DNA of 64,000 bases from Manihot esculenta (GCF_001659605.2 NC_035175.2:30475705-30539704); one strand, 5' to 3'; positions 11,201 through 22,147 are shown, counted from the first letter of the stretch. The notes: generated from the letters alone by a model not told the origin. Translations and numbers: made by a program.

Positions 11201-14200
11201 AAGGAGGTGGTAGTCGTACTTCACAAGATCCACCTAGTCAAAGACAAAGTGGAATTAGAATTGCTTCTGAACCATCTCCGATGCGTACATATCAAAGATC
11301 ACGAGGGTCTCATAGTTCTAATACTGGTGGTGCTGAAACATCCCAAACAAGAGGTAAGGATGTTGCATATGAGGAGGAGGGGTCAATTGATTCATTAAAT
11401 TATGGATACAACGCTGGCCCGTATAATCCAAATTTTATGTATGGTGGTGGACCTGGTGGTGGACCTGGTGGTAGCTCATCATTTGAAGATACTTCATCAA
11501 ATTATGGGTTCCATGGCCAATTTAGAGGGGTGCCATATCCAACAAATTATCCTCCTGCATATTCATATTACCCCTTATCAGGAGCAGAGTCAGCTTTATC
11601 ATACCCTCAGCCAACTTATGGTGATCCTAATGATATTATGGGTGATGGTTCTTTATTCAGTTTTGATCCACAGCAATACTATCAACATCAGCAGCATCAC
11701 CTTAATGATCAAAGCTCAGAGAGCCAAAGTCAAGACCAACAAGAACCTGCACGACGTTCTTTTTGGTGGTAGTGAGGTTGGTAATTTCCTATATGGTATT
11801 TAATTTAAGCTAAATAGTAATATATTTGATATATTTATGTTTATTATATATTTGTATACATTGTTCTGAATTAAATCTATTGATATCATATCATTTTATG
11901 AACTTTGCAAATTGATTTGAAAAATTTGCGTAGCCAGGCCGTTACCGTTACGGCCGTTACAGACCTATTTCTGTTATCCGCGACCGCGGCCGCGATCGCG
12001 ATTTAAAACCATGATTTATATTCCATAACTAGGCTAATTAATTAGAGATGTATATCCCTATAATTATGCTAACTAATTGGAGAATATCCCTAATTAGTAT
12101 ATATCTTAACGAATTAGGAAAGAAATAGTATAATATCTATATAATTGACTTTCAATATTCACATACATTCCAATATTGAAAACGATTACATATTTATATG
12201 CAAATATGCCTTTAATTTAGCTAACTAATTAGAAATATATACCTATATGTATAGATATTTTATTAATTCCTCCTTAATTAGTTAATTAGTACATATAAAT
12301 ATTATATTAATTCCTACTTAATTAGTTAATTAGTTAGCATAATTATAAATATATACATATATATCTATACATTATATATACATATATATATACACAAAAA
12401 AATATATATGCATATATATATATATATAAGTATGGTGCCACACTTTAAAAAGGCGTCATCTCGCCTCTCCCTCTCACTCTCTTACCGCCCTAGTACCACC
12501 TCTCAGTCTTGATAACATTGATTTCAAAGTTTGAACTTTCACAACATTAGCACTTTGAAGATAAAGTTGCTAATGGTATTACTCGTGATGACGTAGCATG
12601 CTGACGTCATCACCACATCAGCAACTTTTATATTATTACCTAAGTGCAAAAGGTTAAAAATACAAGTGTTTAAATGATAAATAAATCAAAGTTTTAACCC
12701 TTAACGCTAAAGTGTGAAACTTTTAAAGTGTATGTAAAAAGTAAGGAAATAGGGAAGCGAGAGAAACATAGTGAGATAGAGAGGGGGAAAAGGACAGAGC
12801 TCTCTCTCTCTCTATCTCAATTTACTTCCCTATCTAGTTTTTTCTCCTATTCCTCTTAGTTCAACTCTCCTCCTAATTTTTATTTATAGAAGTGAGAAAA
12901 AATTAGATAGAGAAGCAAAATAAAATAGGGATATACAGTAGGAGAGATATACTCTCTAATGTGAAACCAGAATCAACCTGCTATTAAAAACCCCGATATA
13001 CAACTAGACGTTAAAACACACCAAAGGTAACTTTCAAGCTGAGCAGTACTACACCTCTAACTAAATATGATCAGAAACATAGATTACAAAACAATAAACC
13101 CGTTAAAAATGCCACAAGGAAAAAACCTTGATAAGTTTGCTAAACAAGGTGCAACACAAACAAAACTCATCTTTGTATTAAAAATAGAAGAACAAAAGTC
13201 TCCATTGTCATAAACATAATATTAGGGTCATCCACCTATTTGTAGTGTTTTGAAAGCCTGATCCTAGTAGAAATAAAAATTAAAAAAAAAAAAAAACAAT
13301 ATTTCCTTACTTAAACTAGGAAAATTAAGTCTAATCTAACCAAAATAAGCAAAATAACCATACACTACTAATATAATAGGCCTAAAAATAGTAAATAATA
13401 TTGAAGCCAAATTAATTCAAACTCCAAATTCGCCACATTATAGAACGCGAGGTCATGCATCTTGGGTCATGTTTTGAGCCTTCAGACAATGTTGTTTGTT
13501 ATTCTTGACATCCGAGCTTCTTAAACCATATTATTACATGGGACAATCGTCCAAAGCACAAGGCAAACCAATGGAAAGCCAAGTAACTTGTTTTCCTTGA
13601 TTTCTCTTGCATTTTAATGCGTTTTGTTGAAATCATGCTGCGAATATCCTTCTTTGCACACTTCCTTGTTTTCCTAGCATGATATTCATTTGGAGTCTTC
13701 TAGTTGTTGAAAATTATTACTCCCCTTCTACACGGATCTATTCCTCCCTCCTCAAGATGATCCATCTTCAAATTTACAAACATAATAGTAAAAAAATTAT
13801 CAATATACATGTACTCATCTCCATACTGGTTGTCTTGTGCAACAATTTCAAAAGCAACTTAAATTTCGATTGCATCCAAACTATGCACAGGATCATCACG
13901 ATAGAGTTAAGAGCAATTATCAATAACAAGATGGAAAGATAAACTGAATTTTGATTTCAATGGCAATTTCCCTTCTCAAAAAGGTTCCACAGCATAAGAA
14001 AACAGAAATACTCTAGCCAAGCTAGCCCAGCAATGGCTGTCTAGAAGAGAAAATCACAACTTACCCTCCTCCTCTTCTACTACTAATTATTTATAAAACA
14101 AATAAAGATTCTTTCTCTTCAGGTGCTATCTGAGAATCACTCAAACCTGATAACCACCTATTTTGTCCATTTCCAACTTGGCAACTCTGGAATCTTCATT

Positions 14201-17200
14201 TGGAAATTATGCTACCCTTTCCTTTAACATTTCTTTTGTAGTAAACTCTCAAGGGTTTCAGCCCATGGTTCACGCTTCCTGGATCACTAGATGGGCTGTT
14301 GCTATCGATGCTTCTCTTCTGAAAGACAGCCTTGTCCTGAAGGCTGGAGGCTGGAAATTGATTTACAAAATCATAGTAGTTCATTCGGGTGGCTTCTTCA
14401 ATGGGCTTATTTTTCCATTTAACCAACAACTAATCCATTTTGCATCCCTTCCTCAATTGGAAGCTCATCAACCAACAAGTCTTTGGGTAGTTCTTTGGTG
14501 ATGGGGTGAGACCGACCACTTTCTTCAATTGTGATACATGAAAAACAGGGTGTATTCTTGCTTCTTCGGGTAATTGCAAACGATATGCCACCTTTCTTAC
14601 TTTTTGGATGATTTTAAATGGTCCAAAGTAACGAGCTGCCAATTTAGTATGAATTACTCCTTTCATAGATGTTTGTCGATGAGGTTTGATTTTCAAAAAT
14701 ACCAAATCACCTTCTTGGAATTCCAGTTCTATGCGATTTTATTTGCAGCTCTGACCATCCGCTGCTGAGCATGTTTGAGATTGTAAGATAGTTGCCTTAA
14801 TAACTCATCTCCGGTGCTTAGCTCTTGCGCTACTACTTCGGGTGTAGCGTTGGTGGTGCACTAAAATAAATTGCTTCAAATAGAGTCATCCCAGCAGCTG
14901 TATGATGGCTTGTATTGTACCAAAATTCTGCCCAACATAGCCACTTATGCCACTGCTTCGGTTGCTCAGATGAAAAGCACCTCAGATAGGTTTTCAACCC
15001 ACGATTCAAAACTTCTGTCTGTCCATCCGTTTCAGGGTGATAAACGGTGCTCATCCTTAATTGGATGCCTTAAAGACGAAAAAGCTCAATCCAAAAATAG
15101 CTCACGAAAATAGGGTCATGATCACTTACAATTGTTCGTGGCATACCATGTAGTCAGACAATTTCTTTCATAAATTCCTCGGCTACTGTTTTCGCCGAAT
15201 AAGGATGTTTCAATGCAATAAAATATGCATATTTTGAATATCTGTCAACTACCACTAAAATTGCATCAGCCCCCTGTGAAGTAGGGGGCCCAGTGATGAA
15301 GTCCATTACTATGTCTTCCCAAACTCTCATTGATATTGGAAATTGTAATAAACCGGCTGGAAAAAGTGTTTCATATTTATGCGTCTGGCGTACAAGGCAT
15401 TCAGATACAAATTTCTGCACCATCTTCATCATTCCTAGCCAAAAGAGATTGGATGCCAGTCTCTTATAAGTTCTGAATGCACTCATAATGTCCTGAATGA
15501 GTCCGAAAGGCTGTCTTTGAAATTTCAGATTCCTTGACCCGAATTTGATGGTACCCAGATTTTAGGTCCAGCTTGGAGAAATACCTTGCCCCTGTAATTC
15601 ATCCAACAATTCGCTTATAACTGGAACAAGATATTTGTGAGGAATGGTCGCCTTGTTTGATGCCCGGTAATTCACGTAAAATCTCCAGCTTCCATCTTTT
15701 TTCTTAACCAAGAGAACTGGACTCGAGAAGGGACTGGTATTGGGTCTTAATTCCTGCAGTTAACATCTCCCCGACTAACTTTTCAATTTCATTCTTCTCA
15801 AAGTGACCGTAGCGATACGGATGAACATTTACTGCTATTACACCCAACACCAATGGAATTACATATGCAGTAGGTCTATTTAGAGGTAGACTAGTAACTT
15901 CTCCAAACACTTTATCGAAGGAGCTGAGCAGTTTTTGTACTTGAAACTGTTGTTCCTTATTAATCTCGGCACTTAGAGAAGAGCTTTCTATGGGTTGAGA
16001 AATTAGTGGCATCCACATCCTTCAATGTGAGCAGACGACAGGCTGTCCTGAGTGAGAGAAAATCATCTTCATAGTTAACCAATTAATCCTAACTTCTCTA
16101 AGAATCTCGAGCCAAGCAATACCCAAAATTAAATCCATACCTCCTAGAGGAAATCGGAAACGATCAGCCTTAATTTCCAAATCACCCACATCAATCTTGA
16201 TACTTCGGCAAACTCCTGAAGACTAAACCCGATGCCCATCATCCAATTTCACACCGAAACTGTCTTATGCAACAATTTCAAAAGCAACTTAAATTTCGAT
16301 TGTATCCAAACTATGCACAGGATCATCACCTTTGATTTCTTCATCATGGCAATTTTCCGAACTTTGATTTGGATCATCATCTTCATCATGTTTAGGCTGC
16401 TCCTTCTCATGAGCGGAAAGCTCTCTCCATGATCTTCATACCATCATTGAACTCTATTATACATCTCTCACATGATGCATTGAAGTTTCTACAACCATCT
16501 CCACTACTTTTACTGAACATTTTTTCCCTCTTAAAACAAAACTAAATATATTTCTTTTTCTTTTTCTTTTGCTAAATAAAGCAAACAAGAAAGAACTTGA
16601 AATAAACAACAAAAATAAATAAAATAGCTAAATGAGAATTAATTTATTTGTGGCAGAGCACTAATACCAAAAATGATGAACCTAAAACAAGAGGCTATAC
16701 TAAGGCGAAAGGGTACCTATCTCCTTAGGCGAGAGGCGAGGCGTTACCTTTTTGAAAAAGGCATCGAAGCTAAAATTTTTTTATACTTTTAAATATACAT
16801 ACAAATACATCAATGAACACGTATATTCAAAGGGGAAAAATCTTATTTGTAGTATAAGAGAAATAAATCAATAATTTATTCCTTATTTAATCAACAACAA
16901 ATCAATAATACAAATATATAAAAATACATACATAAAATCCATCCAAAATAAATAAAAAAAATTATAATTTTTGAAATTTTAAATAAAATAATAGAATACT
17001 ACTCATTTAAAATAAATAAGAAAATAACCTCTAATTTCTAAAAGAATTCAATTATAAGCAATAAAATAACATAAATGCACAAAGTAATTACCTAAAATTG
17101 TAAAAAAAAAAAAGAGAAATAAAGAGTTGTTATCGGGCAATAGGCGACAAGCGAGGTTATGCCTTTTTAAAAAAAGCGACAAAGCCAAAATTTTGTTATA

Positions 17201-17210
17201 TATTTTAAAT

Positions 17211-17250
<40 letters not shown>

Positions 17251-20200
17251 ACTTAAATGAACACCCATATTTAAAGGAAAAATTACATGCTCAAATGAAA
17301 GAGTTGGAGAGAGACTAGAATTTCTCTTTTTTTGTTTAAAAGCATTTTTTTTTTAAAAAAAAAAAAAAGGCTTGATTCAATGAGGCATCGCCTCTAGCGC
17401 CTCTCACCTGGCGCCTTTGTGGACTTAGGCGTCGCCTTTGTGCATGCGCCTCGTCTCAGTCAGGCGAAGCGAGGGGGTGGCGCCTCGCCTCGCCTCTCAC
17501 CTTTTATCGTCTTTAACAACACTAGTTGTTATCACATATTTAGAGAAAGAATAGAAGATACATATTTATGGAAGATGAGAAGAAGAAGAAGAAGAAGAAG
17601 AAGAAGAAGAAGAAGAAAGAAAGGAGGAGAAAGAGAAAAGAAAGAAAAAAAAAAAAAGGAAAAAGGTTAATGCACGGTGCAGCAGCCATGGGTGCAATGA
17701 GGAAGGGGAGAAAAGACAAAAGAGAGGAAGAGTTATTTTCCACTACTATATTTTCAACCACTCCCACTAACATAGAAAAAGTAAGAAGTAAAAATGCAAT
17801 CAAAAGATTCCAAAAGCATTTATTATTTTCTATTAAAAATTCACTTCCCCATATCCCTCTATCTTCTTTTTCTTCTTTCTCTTTCTCCTTTTTCTTCTTC
17901 TTTCTCTTTTTCCTCCTTTTTTTCTTCTCTCTTCTTCTTCCTCCCCCATTTGCTACTCTATTTTGCACTCTTTTAAAAAAAAGTTGCATAGAAGAGGGGC
18001 GTCTTAAGGCACACTACGAAAGTTGAGATAGAGAAATGCAGAGTTCAACAAAAGCAACCAAAATTAAAAATTAAATGGCTGAAGACACAGAAGGAGAAAA
18101 TGTTGAAGGCATTTGGAAATTTTGTCATACATAATAAACTTCCCTTCAGTATTATTGAGACACCATGAACAAAGCCACTTTTAAGAACAACAAAAATTAG
18201 ATGCTTATGAAATTGCAGAGGTATATTTGAAAAATAAGTACAAATGAAAAAATATATAGTTTCATTTGATGGGATATGGAAGAAGAGGGAAGTTATTATA
18301 AGGTGTGATGGTTGGAGTGGACCAATATGAGTATAGGAAATTTCCTTGTCTACTAAAACAGAAGCCCTCCAATGTGGAATATAAAGATGGAGTATATACT
18401 TCAAAATTATGAATTGAAGTAATGAAAGAAATAGACTCTGAAAAAGTTGTTCAAATGGTAACGGATAACGAAGCTGCTATTAAATTAGGGGAAAAAACTA
18501 ATGCAAAAATTCTCTAATCTACATTGGACCGCTTGTAGTGCTCATTGTATTGATATGATTTTAGAAAATATGGGAAAAAAGAAGTATAAAGAAAATAATT
18601 GATCAAAACAAAGTAATTACACAATTTATTTATAATCATAATTGGATGATCAATTATATAATGAACTTCATGGACAATAGAGATATTATTTGACCTGGCA
18701 TCACTAGATTTACCACAAACTTCATTGTTTTAGAGTCTATTTCCGTTATATACGATGGGATAAGAAACATATTCAAACCAGAGCAATGGTAAGGGACAAA
18801 TATGGACAAGCAACAAGTGGTCCAGCGTATAAAGCCAAGAATTGTGTTTGGCTTAGTTAGTAAAAGAATAAACTTTTGGGAGGGCACAATAAATAATGAA
18901 AGTTCAAGAACCTCTTCTAAAGGTTTTTAAGATTAGTTGATGGGGATGATAAGCCAACAATGAGATTTATATACGAGGCAATGGAGCGAGCAAAGTTGGC
19001 TATTCAAAAAAATTCCAGAAGCTATTTGGAATATTGGACAATATTGTATTATAATTTAGTTGCTTAGAAAATCGAATTATTAAATTAAGAGATAACTTAT
19101 TATTTCTTTTCATATTTTATTTTGCAAGATATTTTTTAAATACTCAATATCAGTATGGCCCATATAATATTGGAAATGATAATGAGATCATATTAGATTT
19201 AAAAAATGTGATTCAGCAACTAGAGCGGAATTTAGTAAACCAAGGAAAAGCATTAAATCAAATAAATAACAAGCTAATTCCTAAGTGTTATAGTTGATGC
19301 TTAAAGCTTGAACTGTTGCTTGAAGTTAACTTATTATATTAAAAAAATGTTAAAAATAATTGGAATTCGGAATATGTAGGCCCTACTTTTTCGGGACAAA
19401 TGGAGAGCTTGGGAATGACTTTGGTGCAAAGGGCAATTAAGTTCACTAATTCAGATACTATATTAATATAATTAATATAAACTAATTATAAATTATTTTA
19501 ATTCATTCATTTTCATACAACCTGAATTGAGATAAGTCACTATCAAAGTGTTGAGTCAAACAACTTAGACTTCCAACTGCGTGAGAAACAGATTGAAGTA
19601 TCAAAAATTGCATGTATTTAAACTCTTGGTCGGAGGAAAGGGAATCTCTATTGCTTGATGGGCAATCAAATCTATGGCTGGAGAATGAAGATGCGGGCAT
19701 TGATAAAAATGTTTCATCACAGTCTAATTATGCCACTCAAGCTCAAGGATAACAAAGTGGTGTTGGTTCTAATAGTGATGATGGTCGTGATCAAGGTAGA
19801 AAAGGAATCACAATTGAAAGAGATGGTAGTCATAGTTCAAAAGATCCACATGGTCAAAGACAAAGTGGAATTAAAATTATTTCTGAACCATTTCCAATGC
19901 ATACATATCAAAGATCAAGGGGCTCTCACAGTTCTAGTACTAATGCGCTGAAACATCCCAAACAAAGGGTGAAGGTGTTGCATACGAGGAGGGTTCAATT
20001 GATTCATCTACGGCCATGGCACATATAATCCAAATTTTATATATGGTGATGATAGCTCATCAACTGAAGATACTATAGCCAATTTGGAGGGATGCCATAT
20101 CCAATAAATTTTCCTCCTACATATTCATATTATCCCTTATCAAGAGCAGAGTCAGCTTCGTCATAACCTCAACCATCAACTTGCTGTGATCTTAATGATA

Positions 20201-22113
20201 TGGGTGCTCCTTATTCAACTTTGATCCACAACAATACTATCAACATCAGAAGCATCACCTTAGTGATCAAAGCTTGGAAAGCCAAAGCCAAGACCAATAA
20301 GAACCTACACGACATTCTTTTTAGCAGAAGTGAGATTAGTAATTTTCTATATGATGTTTAATTTAAACTAAATAGTTTATAATTGATGTATTTATGTTTA
20401 TTATGTAATTGTATACATTGTTCTAAAGTAAATCTATCACCATCACCTCATTTTAATATTTTATAAATTTTGCAAACTGATTTAAAAAATCAGCATAGCG
20501 TCAGGCTATTACCATTTCGTTACGGCCGTTACAAGTCTATTTCCATTACTTGCAACCATGACTGTGATTTAAAATCATGGCCTCGGCTGGGCCAAGTGAG
20601 GCATGGGTAGGGATGCCTCACCTCTTCCGGTGCCTTTCTTGTGTCTTAACAACACTATGCAAGATCAACCTATGGCTAAAAAATCTGACACATTACTTCA
20701 TGTTGAAGCACACCAAAGATAACTTTCAAGATTTGCTTACAAACCTAACCAACTAATGTGATTATAGACACATAGCTTACGAAGCAATAAAACCCATCAG
20801 AGACATCACAAGGAGAAAAATCTTTGATAAGTTTACTAAACAAGGTGCAACACGAAGAAAATGTATCTTTGTATTAAAAATAGAAGGACAAAAGTCTCAA
20901 AAGACTCGATCATCCCTTGGTTTCTCATGATTTGGAGTCTTCAAGTAGCTCAAAATTATTGCTTCCCCTATGCACGCATTACTCTCTCTTGCCTTTGTCC
21001 CTTTCTCCCTCTCTACGTCACTATGTCTCTCACTCTCTCCCCTCTTCTCTTATTTTTGCCATGCATTTCAAAAGTTTCATACTTTTAGCATTAAGGGGTT
21101 GGCACTTTGTTTCATTTGCAATTTAAGAACTTGTACTTTTAACCTTTTGCATTTAGATCATAGTATGAAAAGTTGCTGACATGGCAATGACTAAACATAC
21201 CACATCAGCACAACTAACGTCATTAGCAACTTTACTCTTAAAGTGCTAATAGTGTGAAAATTCAGACCCTAAAATGCAACGGAAGTTACTTTAGTCTCTA
21301 AAGTTCAAAGCGCAAAAGTACAAGCAACTAAAATGTACTTTTCTCTTTTTCTATATTACTATATCTCTTCCTTTCTTTTACAATCCTCACTAAAGCATTC
21401 ATAGATTTCTATTGGAAATGGCCTCACCATTTTAGAGAATCCTTTCTCAACTTATCCTAAATGGCACTAAAACAGCTTTGATACAAGGGTATTTATCTTT
21501 CATTTGATCTATTCTCACATGTTTTGATACAGACCTCCTTCATATCAGTTAACTAATTTCATGGACATATTTACTTCTTTACTACCCATCACTAGTGACC
21601 AAAACGTAAGAGTCAACCTACATGCACCAGTACAGAGTTTAACCTTCCACCTCATGAGGACTTATTAATAAAAAAGTGCTTAGTTTTTAACTATTAGTCT
21701 ATCTATGATCAAGTCTTCACTGAATATAAGCTATTTCAATATTAATTCAAGTTCCATCCAGAAGAAAACAAGTGTATGTGAGTCATTGTCTCAGTCATCT
21801 CATTTCAGACTGATTCAAGCATGTCAGTTACCCTATTTCTGATACCATTTATTCAAAAGCCTGACTAATAAAATTTCAAAAATAAAATTCACAGGAGCAC
21901 CAGTAGATTCAGTTTGTTTCAAACCAATTCAGTGGATTCGTTACAATGTTTCAAATTCCAAAACTTATACAGGCAGATTATTTAAAACCTTGGTGTGTTT
22001 GTGAAATAAAAAGATTATCAAAGAGTAGGATGGAGGAGTACACTAGTGCCAGGAGGAGGAGTACGAACTTGGCGCTCAAAAATCCTGGCAACAATATTGC
22101 TGCTTCTGAACAT
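2266..22113 (-). CDS. DET1: DET1 (de-etiolated 1) homologue, exons 1-9, 3' end off the left edge
   Basis: DET1 is the nuclear repressor of photomorphogenesis that works with DDB1, COP10 and CUL4 in the CDD ubiquitin-ligase complex. I recognise it from family-specific stretches such as [62 protein letters not shown] and [14 protein letters not shown]. Coding exons on the minus strand: 22113-22042, 6344-5926, 5822-5594, 4920-4747, 3561-3493, 3409-3353, 2815-2735, 2644-2480 and 2361-2266. Phases agree at every junction and give 454 codons, against about 543 in Arabidopsis. The missing C-terminal part (about 90 residues, normally starting after FRFDEK) is not between 1 and 2,265, so it lies beyond the left edge. 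No stop or frameshift breaks the exons, so the gene looks functional. Intron 1 is 15.7 kb. Intron 3 uses a GC donor. Exon edges were placed by eye from splice sites and family similarity. Confidence 0.93.
7588..8450 (+). repeat. 163-bp tandem repeat, about 5.3 copies, in the hAT first intron
   Basis: Units begin with TTGCTGTA at 7588, 7750, 7914, 8077, 8239 and 8403, spaced 162-164 bp. Each contains a T-run, GTTAGATCTATAAAT and GAAATTATTATGAAATTAA. The array lies between a donor (AAG then GTGAGT, exon end 7553) and an acceptor (ACAG ending at 8634), that is, inside a 5'UTR intron just upstream of the transposase ATG. Confidence 0.9.
8657..11772 (+). pseudogene. hAT transposase, frame-broken
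   Basis: The first ATG after the 5'UTR intron is at 8657. A BED-type zinc finger follows (about 8750-8850: CNFC then LKLHLA and a C). The DUF659 region is at about 9100-9660 ([49 protein letters not shown]). A middle region is at 9680-10162. Small exons follow at 10256-10389 and 10512-10587. A last exon at 10690-11772 holds the hAT dimerisation motif ([20 protein letters not shown]) and a low-complexity Ser/Gly/Gln tail. The reading frame shifts near 8840, near 8915 and near 9650, so this copy should not make a full protein. Intron edges are consensus GT-AG, but the third acceptor is less certain. Confidence 0.85.
12801..14160 (-). repeat. LTR-like sequence of the intronic chromovirus, left side
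   Basis: From about 12965 to 13200, and again at 13680-13735, this matches 20680-20985 in the same orientation. Shared words include CACACCAAAGGTAAC, AAGTTTGCTAAACAAGGTGC and TTGTATTAAAAATAGAAG. Direct copies flanking a minus-strand gypsy body fit LTRs, with about 450 bp missing from the right copy. Exact LTR ends were not resolved. No gene is seen in the stretch. Confidence 0.45.
13838..13897 (-). repeat. 60-bp copy of the chromovirus gag-pol segment at 16262-16328
   Basis: The words CAACAATTTCAAAAGCAACT and ATCCAAACTATGCACAGG appear in both places with about one change. One copy is internal to the chromovirus; the other lies beyond its 3' coding end. This could be a rearrangement scar or part of a second decayed copy. 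Confidence 0.6.
14196..16440 (-). pseudogene. Ty3/gypsy chromovirus pol remnant with internal deletion
   Basis: Read on the minus strand: a gag/protease tail with [11 protein letters not shown] (about 16130), start of reverse transcriptase ([12 protein letters not shown] near 15700, then [14 protein letters not shown] near 15560), then a direct jump to integrase (15486-15154, MDFITGPP and [11 protein letters not shown]). Next come the integrase core end (15054-14833, [14 protein letters not shown]), the GPF/Y region (14705-14430, [13 protein letters not shown]) and a chromodomain-like end (14429-14196, [13 protein letters not shown]). The rest of RT and all of RNase H are missing, and several frames are broken. 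It resembles Reina-type chromoviruses, but the clade is a guess. Confidence 0.8.
16640..16670 (-). other. Possible primer-binding site of the intronic chromovirus
   Basis: The minus strand reads TTGGTATTAGTGCTCTGCC, close to the methionine-tRNA type PBS (TGGTATCAGAGC). It lies upstream of the gag tail in the expected direction. Several mismatches make this tentative. Confidence 0.35.
16690..17530. repeat. Tandem GCCTC-rich element ends with AT-rich spacers
   Basis: Two direct, related blocks start near 16695 and 17130. Each has AGGCGA-type words, then CTTTTT(G/A)AAAAAG, then TTTTAAATATACATACA and a TGAACAC word. A third, denser block (17380-17510) reads GCCTCTAGCGCCTCTCACC-like text and ends CTTTAACAACACTAG, like the terminus at about 20663. 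They belong to the same family as element B. The pairing of ends could not be settled. Confidence 0.55.
17574..17945. repeat. GAA/AAG microsatellite facing a CTT/TTC microsatellite
   Basis: 17574-17680 is nearly pure purine (AAG repeats then G/A-rich). 17860-17945 is nearly pure pyrimidine (TTC/TTTC-rich). They form an imperfect inverted repeat with a spacer of about 180 bp. Long open frames in both directions across it are Lys/Arg/Glu or Ser/Phe/Leu low-complexity and are not genes. Confidence 0.8.
18017..20579 (+). pseudogene. hAT transposon copy 2, 5'-truncated and decayed
   Basis: From AAGTTGAGATAGAGA at 18017 the sequence follows copy 1 from about 9024 through DUF659, the middle region (18600-19040), the small exons (19135-19265, 19380-19450), the Ser/Gly/Gln tail (19600-20330) and the right terminus (ending AAAATCATG at 20579). 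The BED finger, first intron, 163-bp repeats and left terminus are missing. Much of the hAT dimerisation exon is deleted near 19500-19620. Stops and indels are frequent, so it is older or less constrained than copy 1. Confidence 0.85.
20580..20666. repeat. Right terminus of a GCCTC-rich element
   Basis: It directly abuts the end of hAT copy 2. It contains GCCAAGTGAGGCATGGG and GATGCCTCACCTCTTCCGG and ends GTCTTAACAACACTAT. It is related to the ends at 6815 and 17520, which suggests hAT copy 2 inserted into a GCCTC-type element here as copy 1 did into element B. Confidence 0.55.
20667..20999 (-). repeat. LTR-like sequence of the intronic chromovirus, right side
   Basis: It matches the left-side sequence at 12965-13200 and 13680-13735 in the same orientation. 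It starts at the edge of the GCCTC element, so the insertion probably separated this LTR from the chromovirus interior. It ends near the start of MITE A copy 2. Confidence 0.45.
21000..21345 (-). mobile_element. MITE A, copy 2, uninterrupted
   Basis: It is the reverse complement of the joined halves of copy 1. It contains AAGTTGCTGACATGGCAATG, ATTAGCAACTTTACTC and AAAAGTACAAGCAACTAAAA and ends in GTACTTTTCTC. It is non-coding. Confidence 0.6.
21346..22041. other. Intron sequence next to DET1 exon 1; nothing recognised
   Basis: AT-rich unique-looking sequence with no long open frame, repeat or family similarity that I can see. Confidence 0.5.
22042..22113 (-). CDS. DET1: DET1 coding exon 1
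   Basis: This isolated 72-nt exon starts with ATG at 22113. Its 24 codons begin MFRSSN and include [16 protein letters not shown], the conserved DET1 N-terminus. It ends ACT AGT followed by the donor GTACTC, in phase 0. That joins in frame to exon 2 at 6344, which starts [11 protein letters not shown] and is the next part of the conserved protein. It is easily missed because it is short and 15.7 kb from the rest of the gene. Confidence 0.9.
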
Positions 22114-22147
22114 CAGTAGTGATATACAATCTCAAGAAATCCTACTC
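22114..22147 (-). other. DET1: DET1 5'UTR part of exon, with upstream splice acceptor
   Basis: On the minus strand, 34 nt before the ATG, the sequence reads CAACTTTGTTTTTCAG then GA, a strong acceptor after a pyrimidine-rich tract. This implies that the 5'UTR is split by an intron and that the cap site lies further right. The acceptor is seen directly; its use is inferred. Confidence 0.6.

Larger units (their letters stand above)
7124..12013 (+). mobile_element. Full-length hAT transposon (4.9 kb), copy 1
   Basis: The 8-bp target duplication ATTTATAT lies at 7116-7123 and 12014-12021. The ends are CAGGGTATCAAATAACGG and, reversed, CATGGTTTTAAATCGCG. Subterminal regions are packed with the palindrome-like word CGGCCGTTAC (7140-7310 and 11938-11965). 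It carries a transposase with BED finger, DUF659 and hAT dimerisation regions, an untranslated first exon and a repeat-filled first intron. It sits inside element B. Confidence 0.9.
6815..12520. mobile_element. GCCTC-rich hAT-like element B, nested in MITE A
   Basis: The left end is CAGTATTATTAAAGGC. The reverse complement of the right end is CAATGTTATCAAGACTG, so the terminal inverted repeats are imperfect. The flanks are ATTTCAAG (6807-6814) and ATTTCAAA (12521-12528), an 8-bp target duplication with one mismatch, which fits hAT. Subterminal regions are rich in GGCGAGGC/GCCTCGCC-type words (6845-6970 and 12450-12500). Removing the inner hAT leaves a non-coding element of about 0.8 kb. Confidence 0.6.
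6736..12800 (+). mobile_element. MITE A, copy 1, split by an insertion
   Basis: The parts at 6736-6813 and from about 12521 to 12800 together match, in reverse complement, the uninterrupted copy at about 21000-21345. The left arm has GGGAAAAGTACACTTTAG. The right part holds TTAGCACTTTGAAG, AAAGTTGCTAATG and CACATCAGCAACTTTT. The two halves are separated by element B. Its own target duplication was not resolved. It is non-coding. Confidence 0.65.
6345..22041 (-). other. DET1 intron 1 (15.7 kb), filled with nested transposons
   Basis: The boundaries follow from exon 1 (donor GT at 22041-22040) and exon 2 (acceptor ATTACAG ending at 6345). Recognisable contents from left to right: an A-type MITE, a GCCTC-rich element and a hAT nested in each other; a minus-strand chromovirus remnant; repeated GCCTC-rich ends; a truncated second hAT; and an inverted A-type MITE. 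All coding sequence inside belongs to transposons. Confidence 0.85.

Noticed and set aside
11039..11803. Alternative frames over the end of the hAT transposase
   Set aside because: They are out-of-frame readings of the Ser/Gly/Gln tail. The frame with the dimerisation motif is the real one.
17540..18026. Open frames of about 150 codons on both strands
   Set aside because: They are low-complexity translations of the AAG and CTT microsatellites (Lys/Arg/Glu on one strand, Ser/Phe/Leu on the other), with no conserved domain.
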